Positions 24,437 through 32,452 of a DNA stretch of 64,000 nucleotides are shown one piece after another. The notes under the pieces are model-generated. The model saw only the letters and a list, made by a program, of their open reading frames with translations, was not told the origin of the DNA and did no database searches. The first letter of the stretch is position 1. Each line of letters begins with the position of its first letter. Position numbers and translations under genes: made by a program. The DNA is from Schaalia georgiae DSM 6843 (GTDB lineage Bacteria > Actinomycetota > Actinomycetes > Actinomycetales > Actinomycetaceae): NCBI RefSeq assembly GCF_000429245.1, contig NZ_AUBM01000015.1, positions 1 through 64,000 of the forward strand, read 5' to 3'.

Positions 24437-26285
24437 GGCGGCGGCGCGGGTGGCGCTCCTGGAAGCGCGAGCCCCACGACGACTGCTCTCGCGCCTCGAT
24501 GGCGCGCCTCTGATCCCTGTACATCCGGTCCACCAGGTCGCGCTCCGACACCCACCCGACGACCCGGCGGTCGCGGTCCACGACGGGCATGGCCTGCAAA
24601 CCCGAGGCGCGCAGGGCGTCGAGCACCCGCGACGGCGGCGCCAGGGCGTCCACCGACACGTCCACCAGGTCCAGGTCCCCCAGGGCGACGGGGGAGCGGC
24701 CGTCCGACTGGTGGCGCTCGGCGAGCCCCAACGATGTCACGAGCCCCACGAACGCGCCGCCGCGGACCACGGGCAGCACCGACTCGCGCGTGCGCCGCAG
24801 TGCGGCCACCGCCTCGTCGACGCCCGCCGAGGCGTGCAGCAGCTCCGGAACGGGGGCCATCCACGCCGCCACCGGCTTCGTGCCGAGCAAAGTGCCCTCG
24901 ACCGGATCGTCCAGCACATCGCCCCTGCGGCGCAGCTTCTCCGTGTAGATCGTCGACCGGGTCAGGAACCGGGAGGCGCCCGTGGCGATCACCACCGCCA
25001 GCATCATCGGCAGGATCAGAGAGAACTGCCCCGTCATCTCCACGATGATGAGCACCGCCGTCATAGGGGCCCGCGCCGCCCCCGCGAAGGCAGCGCCCAT
25101 GCCGATGACCGCGAACACTCCCGCGCCAGAGGACGCCAACGGGGCGACCACCTGCCCGAAAGCCGCGCCCGCCATCGCACCGATGAACAGCGTGGGCGCG
25201 AAAACCCCGCCCGATCCGCCCATCCCGATCGTGAACGACGTGAAAACGGCGCGCCCCACCATCAGGGCGAGCAGGAACGCGACCGGGTACTCCCCGCCGA
25301 TCGCGCGCTCCTCCAGCGGATAGCCCGAACCGAACATGTACGGGAAAGCAACCAGCCCCCCGCCCAGCACCAGGCCGAGCACACCCGGGCGCGACCACTG
25401 CGGCAGCCGCGTGAACGCCCAGAACGCGTCGATGACGTCCTCCAGCCAGTACAGCAGTTTCGAGAAGCCCAGGCCCGCCAGCCCCGCGCCCAGGCCCACC
25501 AGCGCCACCCACCCGATATCGCCCAGCGACGTGAAGGACAACGCCTGCCCGACCGAGACCACCACCTCGTCCCCCTGGAGCGCGCGGGCCACCACCGACG
25601 AGGCGACGGCCGCGATCACCACGAAACCGAATGCCTCCGCCGTGAACTGGGTGAGGATGACCTCGAGCGCGAACACCGCTCCGGCCAAGGGCGCGTGGAA
25701 GGTGGCGGCGATCCCCGCCCCCGAACCGCACGCCGCCAACAGCACCACGCGCGCCGTCGGCATCCGCAGCGTAGAGGCGATCGACGAGCCGAGCGCCGCG
25801 CCGACCTGGACGATCGGCCCCTCGCGCCCCGCCGAGCCGCCCGACCCGATGGTGAGCGCCGAGGCCACCAGCTTCACGACGGCGACCCGCCCGGGGATCG
25901 CTCCGCCCTTGCGGCGCACGGCGAGCATCACCTCCGGGATCCCGTGGCCTTTGGCCGAAGGCGCGAAACGCGCGATCAGGGGGCCGTAGACCAAGCCCGC
26001 CACTGCGGGCGACAGCAGGAGGAACGCCCACGGCGCCCACCCCCATGCGCCGTGCGCCGCCCCGATGTGCTCCGTGTACTCCGGGTACCCCGTCGCCAGG
26101 CGGCCCGTCAACGCGATCAACGCGTTGAACAGCACCGCGGCCCCACCCACCACGGCCCCCACTCCGGCGGCGACGACGCCCAGCAGGGAGCGGTGCTCGC
26201 CCAGTGCCCTCAGTGGACGGGAGGGGGAGCCCCCGCCGTCCCGCCCCCCGCGCGCGGGCAGGGGGCCGCGCCCGAAACCGCTCAC
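24423..26285 (-). CDS. CLC-type chloride channel/antiporter with CBS pair
   Basis: 620 residues. Three CLC signature stretches are present: GSGGSAGREGPIVQVG (the gating glutamate in GREGP, ~residue 155), GSGAGIAATFHAPLAGAVFA and GMGGSGGVFAPTLFIGA. About 18 membrane helices are followed by a C-terminal CBS pair (ESVLPVVRGGAFVGLVT and LQAMPVVDRDRRVVGWVSE). The gating glutamate suggests Cl-/H+ exchange. GTG 26283-26285 overlaps the stop of the upstream S9 peptidase gene by 4 bp, so the two are coupled. The 3' ends of this gene and the TrmA-like gene overlap. Confidence 0.9.
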   Translation of the reverse strand: MSGFGRGPLPARGGRDGGGSPSRPLRALGEHRSLLGVVAAGVGAVVGGAAVLFNALIALTGRLATGYPEYTEHIGAAHGAWGWAPWAFLLLSPAVAGLVYGPLIARFAPSAKGHGIPEVMLAVRRKGGAIPGRVAVVKLVASALTIGSGGSAGREGPIVQVGAALGSSIASTLRMPTARVVLLAACGSGAGIAATFHAPLAGAVFALEVILTQFTAEAFGFVVIAAVASSVVARALQGDEVVVSVGQALSFTSLGDIGWVALVGLGAGLAGLGFSKLLYWLEDVIDAFWAFTRLPQWSRPGVLGLVLGGGLVAFPYMFGSGYPLEERAIGGEYPVAFLLALMVGRAVFTSFTIGMGGSGGVFAPTLFIGAMAGAAFGQVVAPLASSGAGVFAVIGMGAAFAGAARAPMTAVLIIVEMTGQFSLILPMMLAVVIATGASRFLTRSTIYTEKLRRRGDVLDDPVEGTLLGTKPVAAWMAPVPELLHASAGVDEAVAALRRTRESVLPVVRGGAFVGLVTSLGLAERHQSDGRSPVALGDLDLVDVSVDALAPPSRVLDALRASGLQAMPVVDRDRRVVGWVSERDLVDRMYRDQRRAIEAREQSSWGSRFQERHPRRRPKRG

Positions 26286-28282
26286 AGGTTGGCGATCTCC
26301 ACGTGGACCGGGGAGGACTGCGCAATGCCCCAGACGGTGCGGTAGAACGCCAGCTCCGTCTGCCACGCGTCCTTGATGTGCGCCGCGAAGCGGAAGCCGT
26401 GGCCCTCGCCCTCGTAGATCCTCATGGCCACCGCGTTGCCCCGTCCGCGCAGCGCCTCGTACATGGAGCGCGCCTGCGATGGGGGGACCACCTGGTCGTC
26501 GGATCCCTGAAGGATCAGCAGGGGCGCCGTGATCCGGTCGATCCGGTTGATGGGGGAGCGCTCGGCCCACACCGGGTCGGCCGGGTCCGAGGAGCCGAGC
26601 AGGCGGGTGGGGTAACTGGACTCGAACTTGTGGGCCACCGCGTCGAGCATCCGCAGATCCGTGATGCCGGAGAACGAGGCGCCCGCCGTGAACACGTCCG
26701 ACGCGGCCAGCGCCGACAACGCCGTGAAGCCCCCCGCGCTGGCGCCCCTGATCGCCACGCGCCCCGGATCCACCAGGCCGCGCCCGATGAGGTAGCGGGC
26801 GCCGTCCACGCAGTCCTGCACGTCCATGACGCCCCAGTTCCCGTTGAGGCGCTCGCGGTAGGCGCGGCCGAAGCCGGTGGATCCCCGGTAGTTGACGTCG
26901 AGGACGGCGAAGCCGCGGCTCGTCCAGTACTGGAAGGGGATCGACAGTCCGGGGCGCGCCGACGAGGTCGGGCCCCCGTGGACGTTGACGATCAACGGGG
27001 GCAGTTCGCCCTCGGGCGCCGTGTAGTCCGGGTTGACCGGCGGGTAGTAGAAGCCGTGGGCGCGTTCGCCGTCAGCGGATTCCCACGAGATCATTTGTGC
27101 GGCGGAGACGAGTTCGGCGGGCGCCTGGGCCTCGGAGGAGGGGCGGATCACCCGGGTCTTCCCGTCCTTGACCTCCACGATGGCGGGCGTGTGGGTGGCC
27201 GAGTCCGCCAGGAAGACCACGCGTCCATCGGCGGAGGCGACGTTGCCGATGGGCCACCACCCCGTCGCCCACTCCTCCGCGAGGCCGTTGTCGATGCGGA
27301 CCGTGCCGATGTGCCACGTCAGGTCCTCGGCCCACGAGCACACCAGGAAGTCGTTGTCGAAGTTGTCGAAGGAGTGCAGGCCCAGGTTCCAGTGCGGGTG
27401 GGAGAACGCCCTGCGCCCCGGGTGCAGGGCCCGAGTGCGCAAGCGCCCCGTCCACGCGTCCGGGTCCTCGCCCTCGACCCACGCGAACCCCTGGGTGCGG
27501 TACAGGTTCGCCCACCCGGACGAGTCGTCCACGTGGATGAGGTCGCCGTCGCGTGTCCAGCGGGGCTCGTAGACGCACACGCCGGGCGAGTCCACCAGGA
27601 CGCGCGAGGCGCCCAGGGCGCCCTCGAAACCGATGCTGGCCACGTGCAGGCGCGAACGGGTCCACGGCATCTCGGGATGGTCCCACGTGATCCACGCCAG
27701 TTTCGTCCCGTCGGGCGACACGGCCGGGGCCTCGACGAAATCCGTGCCCGAGAAAACGGGGATGATATTGGCGTCGTCGCGGGCCGCCGAGCCGTCCAGG
27801 GGGATCGCGACCAGCGAGTTCACGGGCTCGCCCTCGCCCCGGTGGTCCTCGGCGACGGCGTAGACGAGGCCGCGCACGTCCGCGATCCAGAAATCCCCGT
27901 AACGGACCTCCGACAGGGTCGTCAGCGGTTGGACCCCCGCGCGCGGGCTGTTCGCGTCGAAGCGGTAGACGCGCCCGTCGGCACCGTCGGAGAAGACGAT
28001 GACGCCGTCGTGCACCGCGTAAGCCTTGCCCCCGTACTCGTGGACGCGGGTGCGGATGTCGGGCAGGCGGGCGCCGTCGATGAGCGGCAGTACCTCGGTG
28101 GTCTCCCCGGACGCCCGGTGGCGCAGCAGCGTCGATCGCCCGTTCTCCTTGGGGTGGCCCTCGACCCAGTAGGTGTCGGGCCCGTCGACGCGGACCTGGG
28201 ACAGGGTCACGGACCTGGCCGTGAACGAGTCCCCGGTGATCGGCGACTTCCACAACCCGTAGGATGCCTGCGTGGGTGACAT
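26282..28282 (-). CDS. S9 family prolyl oligopeptidase-like peptidase
   Basis: 666 residues. An N-terminal beta-propeller-like region (residues ~30-400) is followed by an alpha/beta-hydrolase domain. LIVNVHGGPTSSARPG precedes the nucleophile elbow GASAGGFTAL (Ser ~512); LQGSDDQVVPPSQA holds the Asp (~595) and YEGEGHGFRF the His (~627). It has no signal peptide, so it is probably a cytosolic acylaminoacyl- or dipeptidyl-peptidase. CAGGAGG precedes ATG 28280-28282. It leads a two-gene operon with the CLC channel and is divergent from dxs. Confidence 0.9.
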   Translation of the reverse strand: MSPTQASYGLWKSPITGDSFTARSVTLSQVRVDGPDTYWVEGHPKENGRSTLLRHRASGETTEVLPLIDGARLPDIRTRVHEYGGKAYAVHDGVIVFSDGADGRVYRFDANSPRAGVQPLTTLSEVRYGDFWIADVRGLVYAVAEDHRGEGEPVNSLVAIPLDGSAARDDANIIPVFSGTDFVEAPAVSPDGTKLAWITWDHPEMPWTRSRLHVASIGFEGALGASRVLVDSPGVCVYEPRWTRDGDLIHVDDSSGWANLYRTQGFAWVEGEDPDAWTGRLRTRALHPGRRAFSHPHWNLGLHSFDNFDNDFLVCSWAEDLTWHIGTVRIDNGLAEEWATGWWPIGNVASADGRVVFLADSATHTPAIVEVKDGKTRVIRPSSEAQAPAELVSAAQMISWESADGERAHGFYYPPVNPDYTAPEGELPPLIVNVHGGPTSSARPGLSIPFQYWTSRGFAVLDVNYRGSTGFGRAYRERLNGNWGVMDVQDCVDGARYLIGRGLVDPGRVAIRGASAGGFTALSALAASDVFTAGASFSGITDLRMLDAVAHKFESSYPTRLLGSSDPADPVWAERSPINRIDRITAPLLILQGSDDQVVPPSQARSMYEALRGRGNAVAMRIYEGEGHGFRFAAHIKDAWQTELAFYRTVWGIAQSSPVHVEIANL

Positions 28283-28366
28283 CGTTGCCTCCTGAGGAAT
28301 GAGGGCGGACATACCAACGCACACCATCCTAGTGCCCCCCACAGTTACTTGTGCGCGGGTGTCCGT

Positions 28367-28378
28367 TAGACTTGGGCT
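28367..28378 (+). promoter_or_regulatory. -10 element of leaderless dxs transcript
   Basis: TAGACT (28367-28372), then 6 nt to ATG 28379. No Shine-Dalgarno is seen. Confidence 0.45.
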
Positions 28379-30277
28379 ATGCCACGAACTGCCCCCCGTC
28401 CCGCGCTGCTGGCATCCATTAACGGGCCCCAGGACCTGCGCGGACTCTCCGAGAGAGAACTCATCGAATTGGCGGCGCAGATCCGCGAGTTCCTCATCGA
28501 GAACGTGTCGAGGACCGGCGGGCACCTCGGGCCCAACCTCGGCGTCGTCGAGCTCACGATAGCGATCCACCGGGTGTTCCGCTCACCGATGGACACGATC
28601 GTGTTCGACACGGGCCACCAGTGCTACGTCCACAAGCTGCTCACCGGGCGCCACGACTTCACGGGCTTGCGGGCCGAGGGCGGGTTGTCGGGCTACCCCA
28701 GCCGCGCCGAGTCGTCCCACGACGTCGTCGAGTCGTCCCACGCCTCGTCGTCCCTGGCGTGGGCGGACGGGATCTCCTGGGAGAAGCACCGTCGCGGCGA
28801 CCGCTCGTGGACTGTGGCGGTGATCGGCGACGGCGCGCTCACAGGCGGCATGGCGTGGGAGGCCCTCAATTCCATCTCCGCCTCCCCCGACCGCCGGATC
28901 ATGGTGGTCGTCAACGACAACGGCCGCTCTTACGCGCCCACCATCGGGGGTCTCGCCCGCCACCTCGACGCCCTGCGCACGTCGCAGGGGTACGAGAGGG
29001 CACTCGCATGGGGCAAGCAGCAGCTCCTGCGCGGCGGCGGACCGGGGCGCGCCGCCTACGACGCCCTCCACGGCATCAAATCCGGCATCAAGGACGCCCT
29101 CATCCCGCAGGCGATGTTCGAGGACTTGGGGCTCAAGTACCTGGGCCCCGTCGACGGGCACTCCGTTTCGGCCGTCGAGGAGGCCCTCGCCCGCGGTGCC
29201 TCGTTGGACGCGCCGGTCCTGGTCCACGTCATCACCCAGAAGGGCAGGGGGTACGTCCCGGCCGAGGAGGACATCGCCGACCGTTTCCACGCGGTCGGCC
29301 CGATCCACCCCGAGACGGGGCTGCCGGTGGCGCCAGCGCGATTCGGGTGGACCAGTGTGTTCGCTGACGAGATCGTCCGCATCGCCCGGGAGCGCGACGA
29401 CGTCGTCGGCGTGACGGCGGCCATGATGCGGCCAGTGGGGCTCGGCCCGCTGCACGAGGCGTTCCCCGGGCGCGTCATCGATGTGGGGATCGCTGAGCAG
29501 GAGGCTGCCGCCTGCGCGGCGGGGATGGCTTACGAGGGCGCCCACCCCGTCGTCGCCCTGTACGCCACCTTCCTCAACCGCGCTTTCGACCAGGTCCTCA
29601 TGGACGTAGCACTGCACCGCGCTCCCGTCACCTTCGTGCTCGACCGGGCGGGGGTCACCGGCGCCGACGGCCCCTCCCACAACGGCGTGTGGGACATCGC
29701 GATGTGCCAGATGGTCCCCGGGCTGCGGATGGCAGCACCCCGCGACGAGGACACGCTGCGCGAGGAGCTGCGCGAGGCCGTGGGCACCGACGACGCCCCC
29801 ACGGTGGTGCGCTACCGGAAAGGGCAACTGCCCGCCCCTATGCCCGCCCTGCGACGCAGCGGTCCCGTGGACGTCCTCTTCGACGAGGCGGGGGCCAGCA
29901 CTGTGCTCATCGTCGCCACCGGCGCCACCGTGCCCGACGCCCTGCGGGCGGCGCGCGCCCTGGCGGACGACGGGGTGGGGGTGCGCGTGGTCGACCCCCG
30001 GTGGATCATCCCGGTTCCCGCCGAGCTGTCCGGACTCGCCCAGGGCGCGGATGCCGTCGTGAGCGTCGAGGACGGGGGGCTCAGCGGCGGCTTCGGATGG
30101 GCGCTGCGCGATGCGCTGGCGCCCGTGCCCGTGGTCTGCCTGGGGGCGCCCAAAGAGTTCCCGGCCCACGGCGACCGCGACGACTTGATTGCCCGTTTCG
30201 GCTACGACGCCGCCGGTATCGAGCGGGCCGTGCGCGTGGCGCTCGGCCGTTTGGCGCCCCAGGCGGCCGGGGTTTAG
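28379..30277 (+). CDS. dxs: 1-deoxy-D-xylulose-5-phosphate synthase
   Basis: 632 residues. First enzyme of the MEP isoprenoid pathway: thiamine-diphosphate-dependent condensation of pyruvate and glyceraldehyde 3-phosphate. N-terminal GGHLGPNLGVVELTIAIH contains the substrate/ThDP histidine, followed by FDTGHQCYVHKLLTG and the ThDP motif GDGALTGGMAWEALN (~residue 150). Then come KYLGPVDGH, VHVITQKGRGYVPAE, the transketolase domain 2 with DRAGVTGADGPSHNG (~421), and a C-terminal transketolase domain. Full length. Neighbours (RNase D-like, DUF3000) match the usual actinobacterial locus (Rv2680-Rv2682c type). Confidence 0.95.
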   Translation: MPRTAPRPALLASINGPQDLRGLSERELIELAAQIREFLIENVSRTGGHLGPNLGVVELTIAIHRVFRSPMDTIVFDTGHQCYVHKLLTGRHDFTGLRAEGGLSGYPSRAESSHDVVESSHASSSLAWADGISWEKHRRGDRSWTVAVIGDGALTGGMAWEALNSISASPDRRIMVVVNDNGRSYAPTIGGLARHLDALRTSQGYERALAWGKQQLLRGGGPGRAAYDALHGIKSGIKDALIPQAMFEDLGLKYLGPVDGHSVSAVEEALARGASLDAPVLVHVITQKGRGYVPAEEDIADRFHAVGPIHPETGLPVAPARFGWTSVFADEIVRIARERDDVVGVTAAMMRPVGLGPLHEAFPGRVIDVGIAEQEAAACAAGMAYEGAHPVVALYATFLNRAFDQVLMDVALHRAPVTFVLDRAGVTGADGPSHNGVWDIAMCQMVPGLRMAAPRDEDTLREELREAVGTDDAPTVVRYRKGQLPAPMPALRRSGPVDVLFDEAGASTVLIVATGATVPDALRAARALADDGVGVRVVDPRWIIPVPAELSGLAQGADAVVSVEDGGLSGGFGWALRDALAPVPVVCLGAPKEFPAHGDRDDLIARFGYDAAGIERAVRVALGRLAPQAAGV

Positions 30278-30586
30278 GGCTCCCGTTCCGCCGGGGCCGC
30301 GCTCGTGCAGCGCCGCCAATGGGCGCGTGGGTCCGCCGTTTCCGCTGGTGGATTCGGCGTGCCCCAGGCACGAACACGGACGCGCGTTGTCGACACCGTG
30401 AGGGGGTTGTCGACACCGTGAGGGGGATATAACGCGCGTCGGTGCCGATATCCCATGCAGGTCGTCGACAACGCGCGTCCGTGTAATGGCTCCGTGCCGT
30501 CAACGGTCGTCGGGGCGGGCGGCGCCATCGGCGCGCCCGCCGCATGGGCCCATGGTCCCAGCCCGACCAGCTTGAAGAAGAGCGCG
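30278..30586. other. Intergenic region carrying dispersed repeat copy B
   Basis: 309 bp between the convergent dxs and ribonuclease D-like genes. Apart from the dispersed repeat nothing is recognised. Confidence 0.6.
30381..30479. repeat. Dispersed ~99 bp palindromic element, copy B
   Basis: Same layout as 2134-2232: inverted ends CGCGCGTTGTCGAC/GTCGACAACGCGCG, two tandem TTGTCGACACCGTGAGGGGG units (nearly perfect here) and an inner GGGATAT/ATATCCC pair. It stands between the ends of two convergent genes. This copy is the more regular of the two. Confidence 0.7.
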
Positions 30587-31831
30587 CTAGAGGCCGAGGG
30601 CGGCGCGCACGGGCGCGGCGGTCAGCTCGATCTGCCAGGGCCGGGCCCCGTATTCTGACATCCGTTCCCCGACTTCGTCCGTGCCCGTCCGCGCCCGGCC
30701 TAGCGGCGCCCACGCGATGTACCGCTGCACACGTGGGGCGAGCACCACCTCGGGGTCCAGGTCGAGTCCGGACGCGACGCCCGCCACGGCCAAGCGGATC
30801 TTCCCGAGGCGGGCCGCCGCCTCCTCGTCCACTCGTTTGAGCGTGCGCGCGTCGGGGAGCTCGCCGGGGGCCGGACGCCGGTGCCGCCTGGGAAGGCGCG
30901 CCTCGTCCATGGTCCGCGCCCGCGTCAACGCCCGCATCCACTGGTCGGTGTACTGGCGGGCCACCGGCGAGCGGAACTCCCCGATCGACAGCAGTGCCCG
31001 GCGGTTGGCCGGGGGACGGGAGGCCGCGCGGATCAGCGCGGAGTTGCGCACGAGGCGTCCAGGGGAGAGGTCCAGGTCCCGGGCGATGCCCTCGCGCGCA
31101 GACCACAGCTCGCGCAGGTAGGCGAGCTGGCGGGGGGTCTTGAGGGCTCCGGCGCCCTTCACGGAGCGCCAGCGCTCCGCGTCGGGTTGCGGGTCTGGGA
31201 CGGACAGGGCGTGGGCGAAGTCCTGGGCGGCCCACTCCCAGCGGCCCAGGTCGTGCAAACGGGTCGACAGGCGCCGGTAGAGCTCTGTGAGCAGCTCGAC
31301 ATCCAGCGCCGCGTAGCGGAGCCAGTCCTTGGGCAGGGGGCGCACCGACCAGTCGGCGGCCTGGTGGTCCTTGACCAGCGCCAGCCCCAGCACGGACTCG
31401 GCCACCGACGCGAGCCCGAAGCGGCGAATGCCCACCAGGCGCGCCGCGATCTCCGTGTCGAACAGCTCCGGGCACCGCAGCCCCACAGCCCGCAGGTTCG
31501 GCAGATCCTGGGAGCAGTCGTGCAGCAGCCACGTGGATCCCACCCCCTCGTTCAACGAGGACAGGTCGGGAAGGGCATGGGAGTCGATGAGGAAGGAACC
31601 CACGTCCTCACGCCTGATCTGCACCAGGTAGGGGTCGGACCCGTAGCGGAAGCCGAGGGCGCGCTCGACGTCGAGGGCCACCGGCGCGGAGCCCGAGCGC
31701 AGGCGCGCGGCGGCGCGCTCGAGGTCCGAGGGCGTGTCCACCACGGCGGGAACGCCTCCACGCGGCTGCGCGATCAGGACGGGGTCCTCCGTGTCGCCCT
31801 GGGGAAGGCCGTCACGATTCGCCACCAGCAC
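30587..31831 (-). CDS. Ribonuclease D-like 3'-5' exonuclease with HRDC domain
   Basis: 414 residues. DEDD exonuclease domain: VALDVERALGFRYG (ExoI, with Asp-x-Glu), LHDCSQDLPNL (ExoII) and YAALDVELLTELY (ExoIII, Tyr-x-x-x-Asp). An HRDC domain (about residues 215-295, LAYLRELWSAREGIARDLDL) and a helical C-terminus follow. This is the actinobacterial Rv2681 family. It is likely to process structured RNA such as tRNA precursors. GTG 31831 lies 1 bp after the DUF3000 stop, so they form an operon. Confidence 0.88.
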   Translation of the reverse strand: MLVANRDGLPQGDTEDPVLIAQPRGGVPAVVDTPSDLERAAARLRSGSAPVALDVERALGFRYGSDPYLVQIRREDVGSFLIDSHALPDLSSLNEGVGSTWLLHDCSQDLPNLRAVGLRCPELFDTEIAARLVGIRRFGLASVAESVLGLALVKDHQAADWSVRPLPKDWLRYAALDVELLTELYRRLSTRLHDLGRWEWAAQDFAHALSVPDPQPDAERWRSVKGAGALKTPRQLAYLRELWSAREGIARDLDLSPGRLVRNSALIRAASRPPANRRALLSIGEFRSPVARQYTDQWMRALTRARTMDEARLPRRHRRPAPGELPDARTLKRVDEEAAARLGKIRLAVAGVASGLDLDPEVVLAPRVQRYIAWAPLGRARTGTDEVGERMSEYGARPWQIELTAAPVRAALGL

Positions 31832-31832
31832 G

Positions 31833-32405
31833 TCAGATCCCCTCGAGGAACAGGCTGGGGACCACGCCCGCGGTGCGCCGGATCAGGGCGGCCCACCCCA
31901 CCATGTGCTCACCGATGAAATTCGTGTTCGGGGACCACGACGCGCGGATCTCGACGAACAGGTTCGACCCCCGCAGCACGAGGCCGCCGAATGCCTCGGA
32001 CAGCTCGCGCGTGACCGTGCCCGTCAGGTCGTGGTAGCCGGCCCCGGCGTCGTCCAAGCAGTCCTGCGTCCACCCCCACAGGGCCTCGGCGAGCAACGGG
32101 TCGGCCCCCATCTCGGGGTCGATCTGGGCCCGCAGTTGGGCGACCAGGCGGAAGGTGCTGTTCCAGCCGACCTGGCCGTCGGGGTCGTGCAGGACGACGA
32201 GGCGTCCACTGCCCAGGGGCTGTCCCACGTCGTCCTCGTCAATGGTCCGCATCGCCACGGCCGCCGTGAACGGCGCCAGGCGGCTGGGTGGGGCCACTTC
32301 CTCGAGGAGGATGCGCGGAAGGCCCGGGGCCTCGCGCAGGGACAGCAGTGCCTGGACGAACTCGTCAGGCGCCGCGATCTCATTCACGTCAGAAACACTA
32401 CGCAT
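31833..32405 (-). CDS. DUF3000 family protein
   Basis: 190 residues. VQALLSLREAPGLPRILLEE, GSGRLVVLHDPDGQVGWNSTFRLVA and EDRAS-like SWSPNTNFIGEHMVGWAALI blocks match DUF3000 (Rv2680 type), a conserved actinobacterial protein of unknown function. Two starts compete: ATG 32403-32405, or GTG 32385-32387 which is preceded by TAGTGT plus 7 nt and would be leaderless (184 residues). It is cotranscribed with the RNase D-like gene. Confidence 0.85.
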   Translation of the reverse strand: MRSVSDVNEIAAPDEFVQALLSLREAPGLPRILLEEVAPPSRLAPFTAAVAMRTIDEDDVGQPLGSGRLVVLHDPDGQVGWNSTFRLVAQLRAQIDPEMGADPLLAEALWGWTQDCLDDAGAGYHDLTGTVTRELSEAFGGLVLRGSNLFVEIRASWSPNTNFIGEHMVGWAALIRRTAGVVPSLFLEGI

Positions 32406-32452
32406 GCCGATAGGCAAACCCCCGCAGGCACGCCGGGACTCACGTCCGTGTT

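Noticed and set aside
23643-26345. 900-codon plus-strand frame across the methyltransferase and CLC genes
   Set aside because: Composition is a shadow of two well-supported genes on alternate frames.
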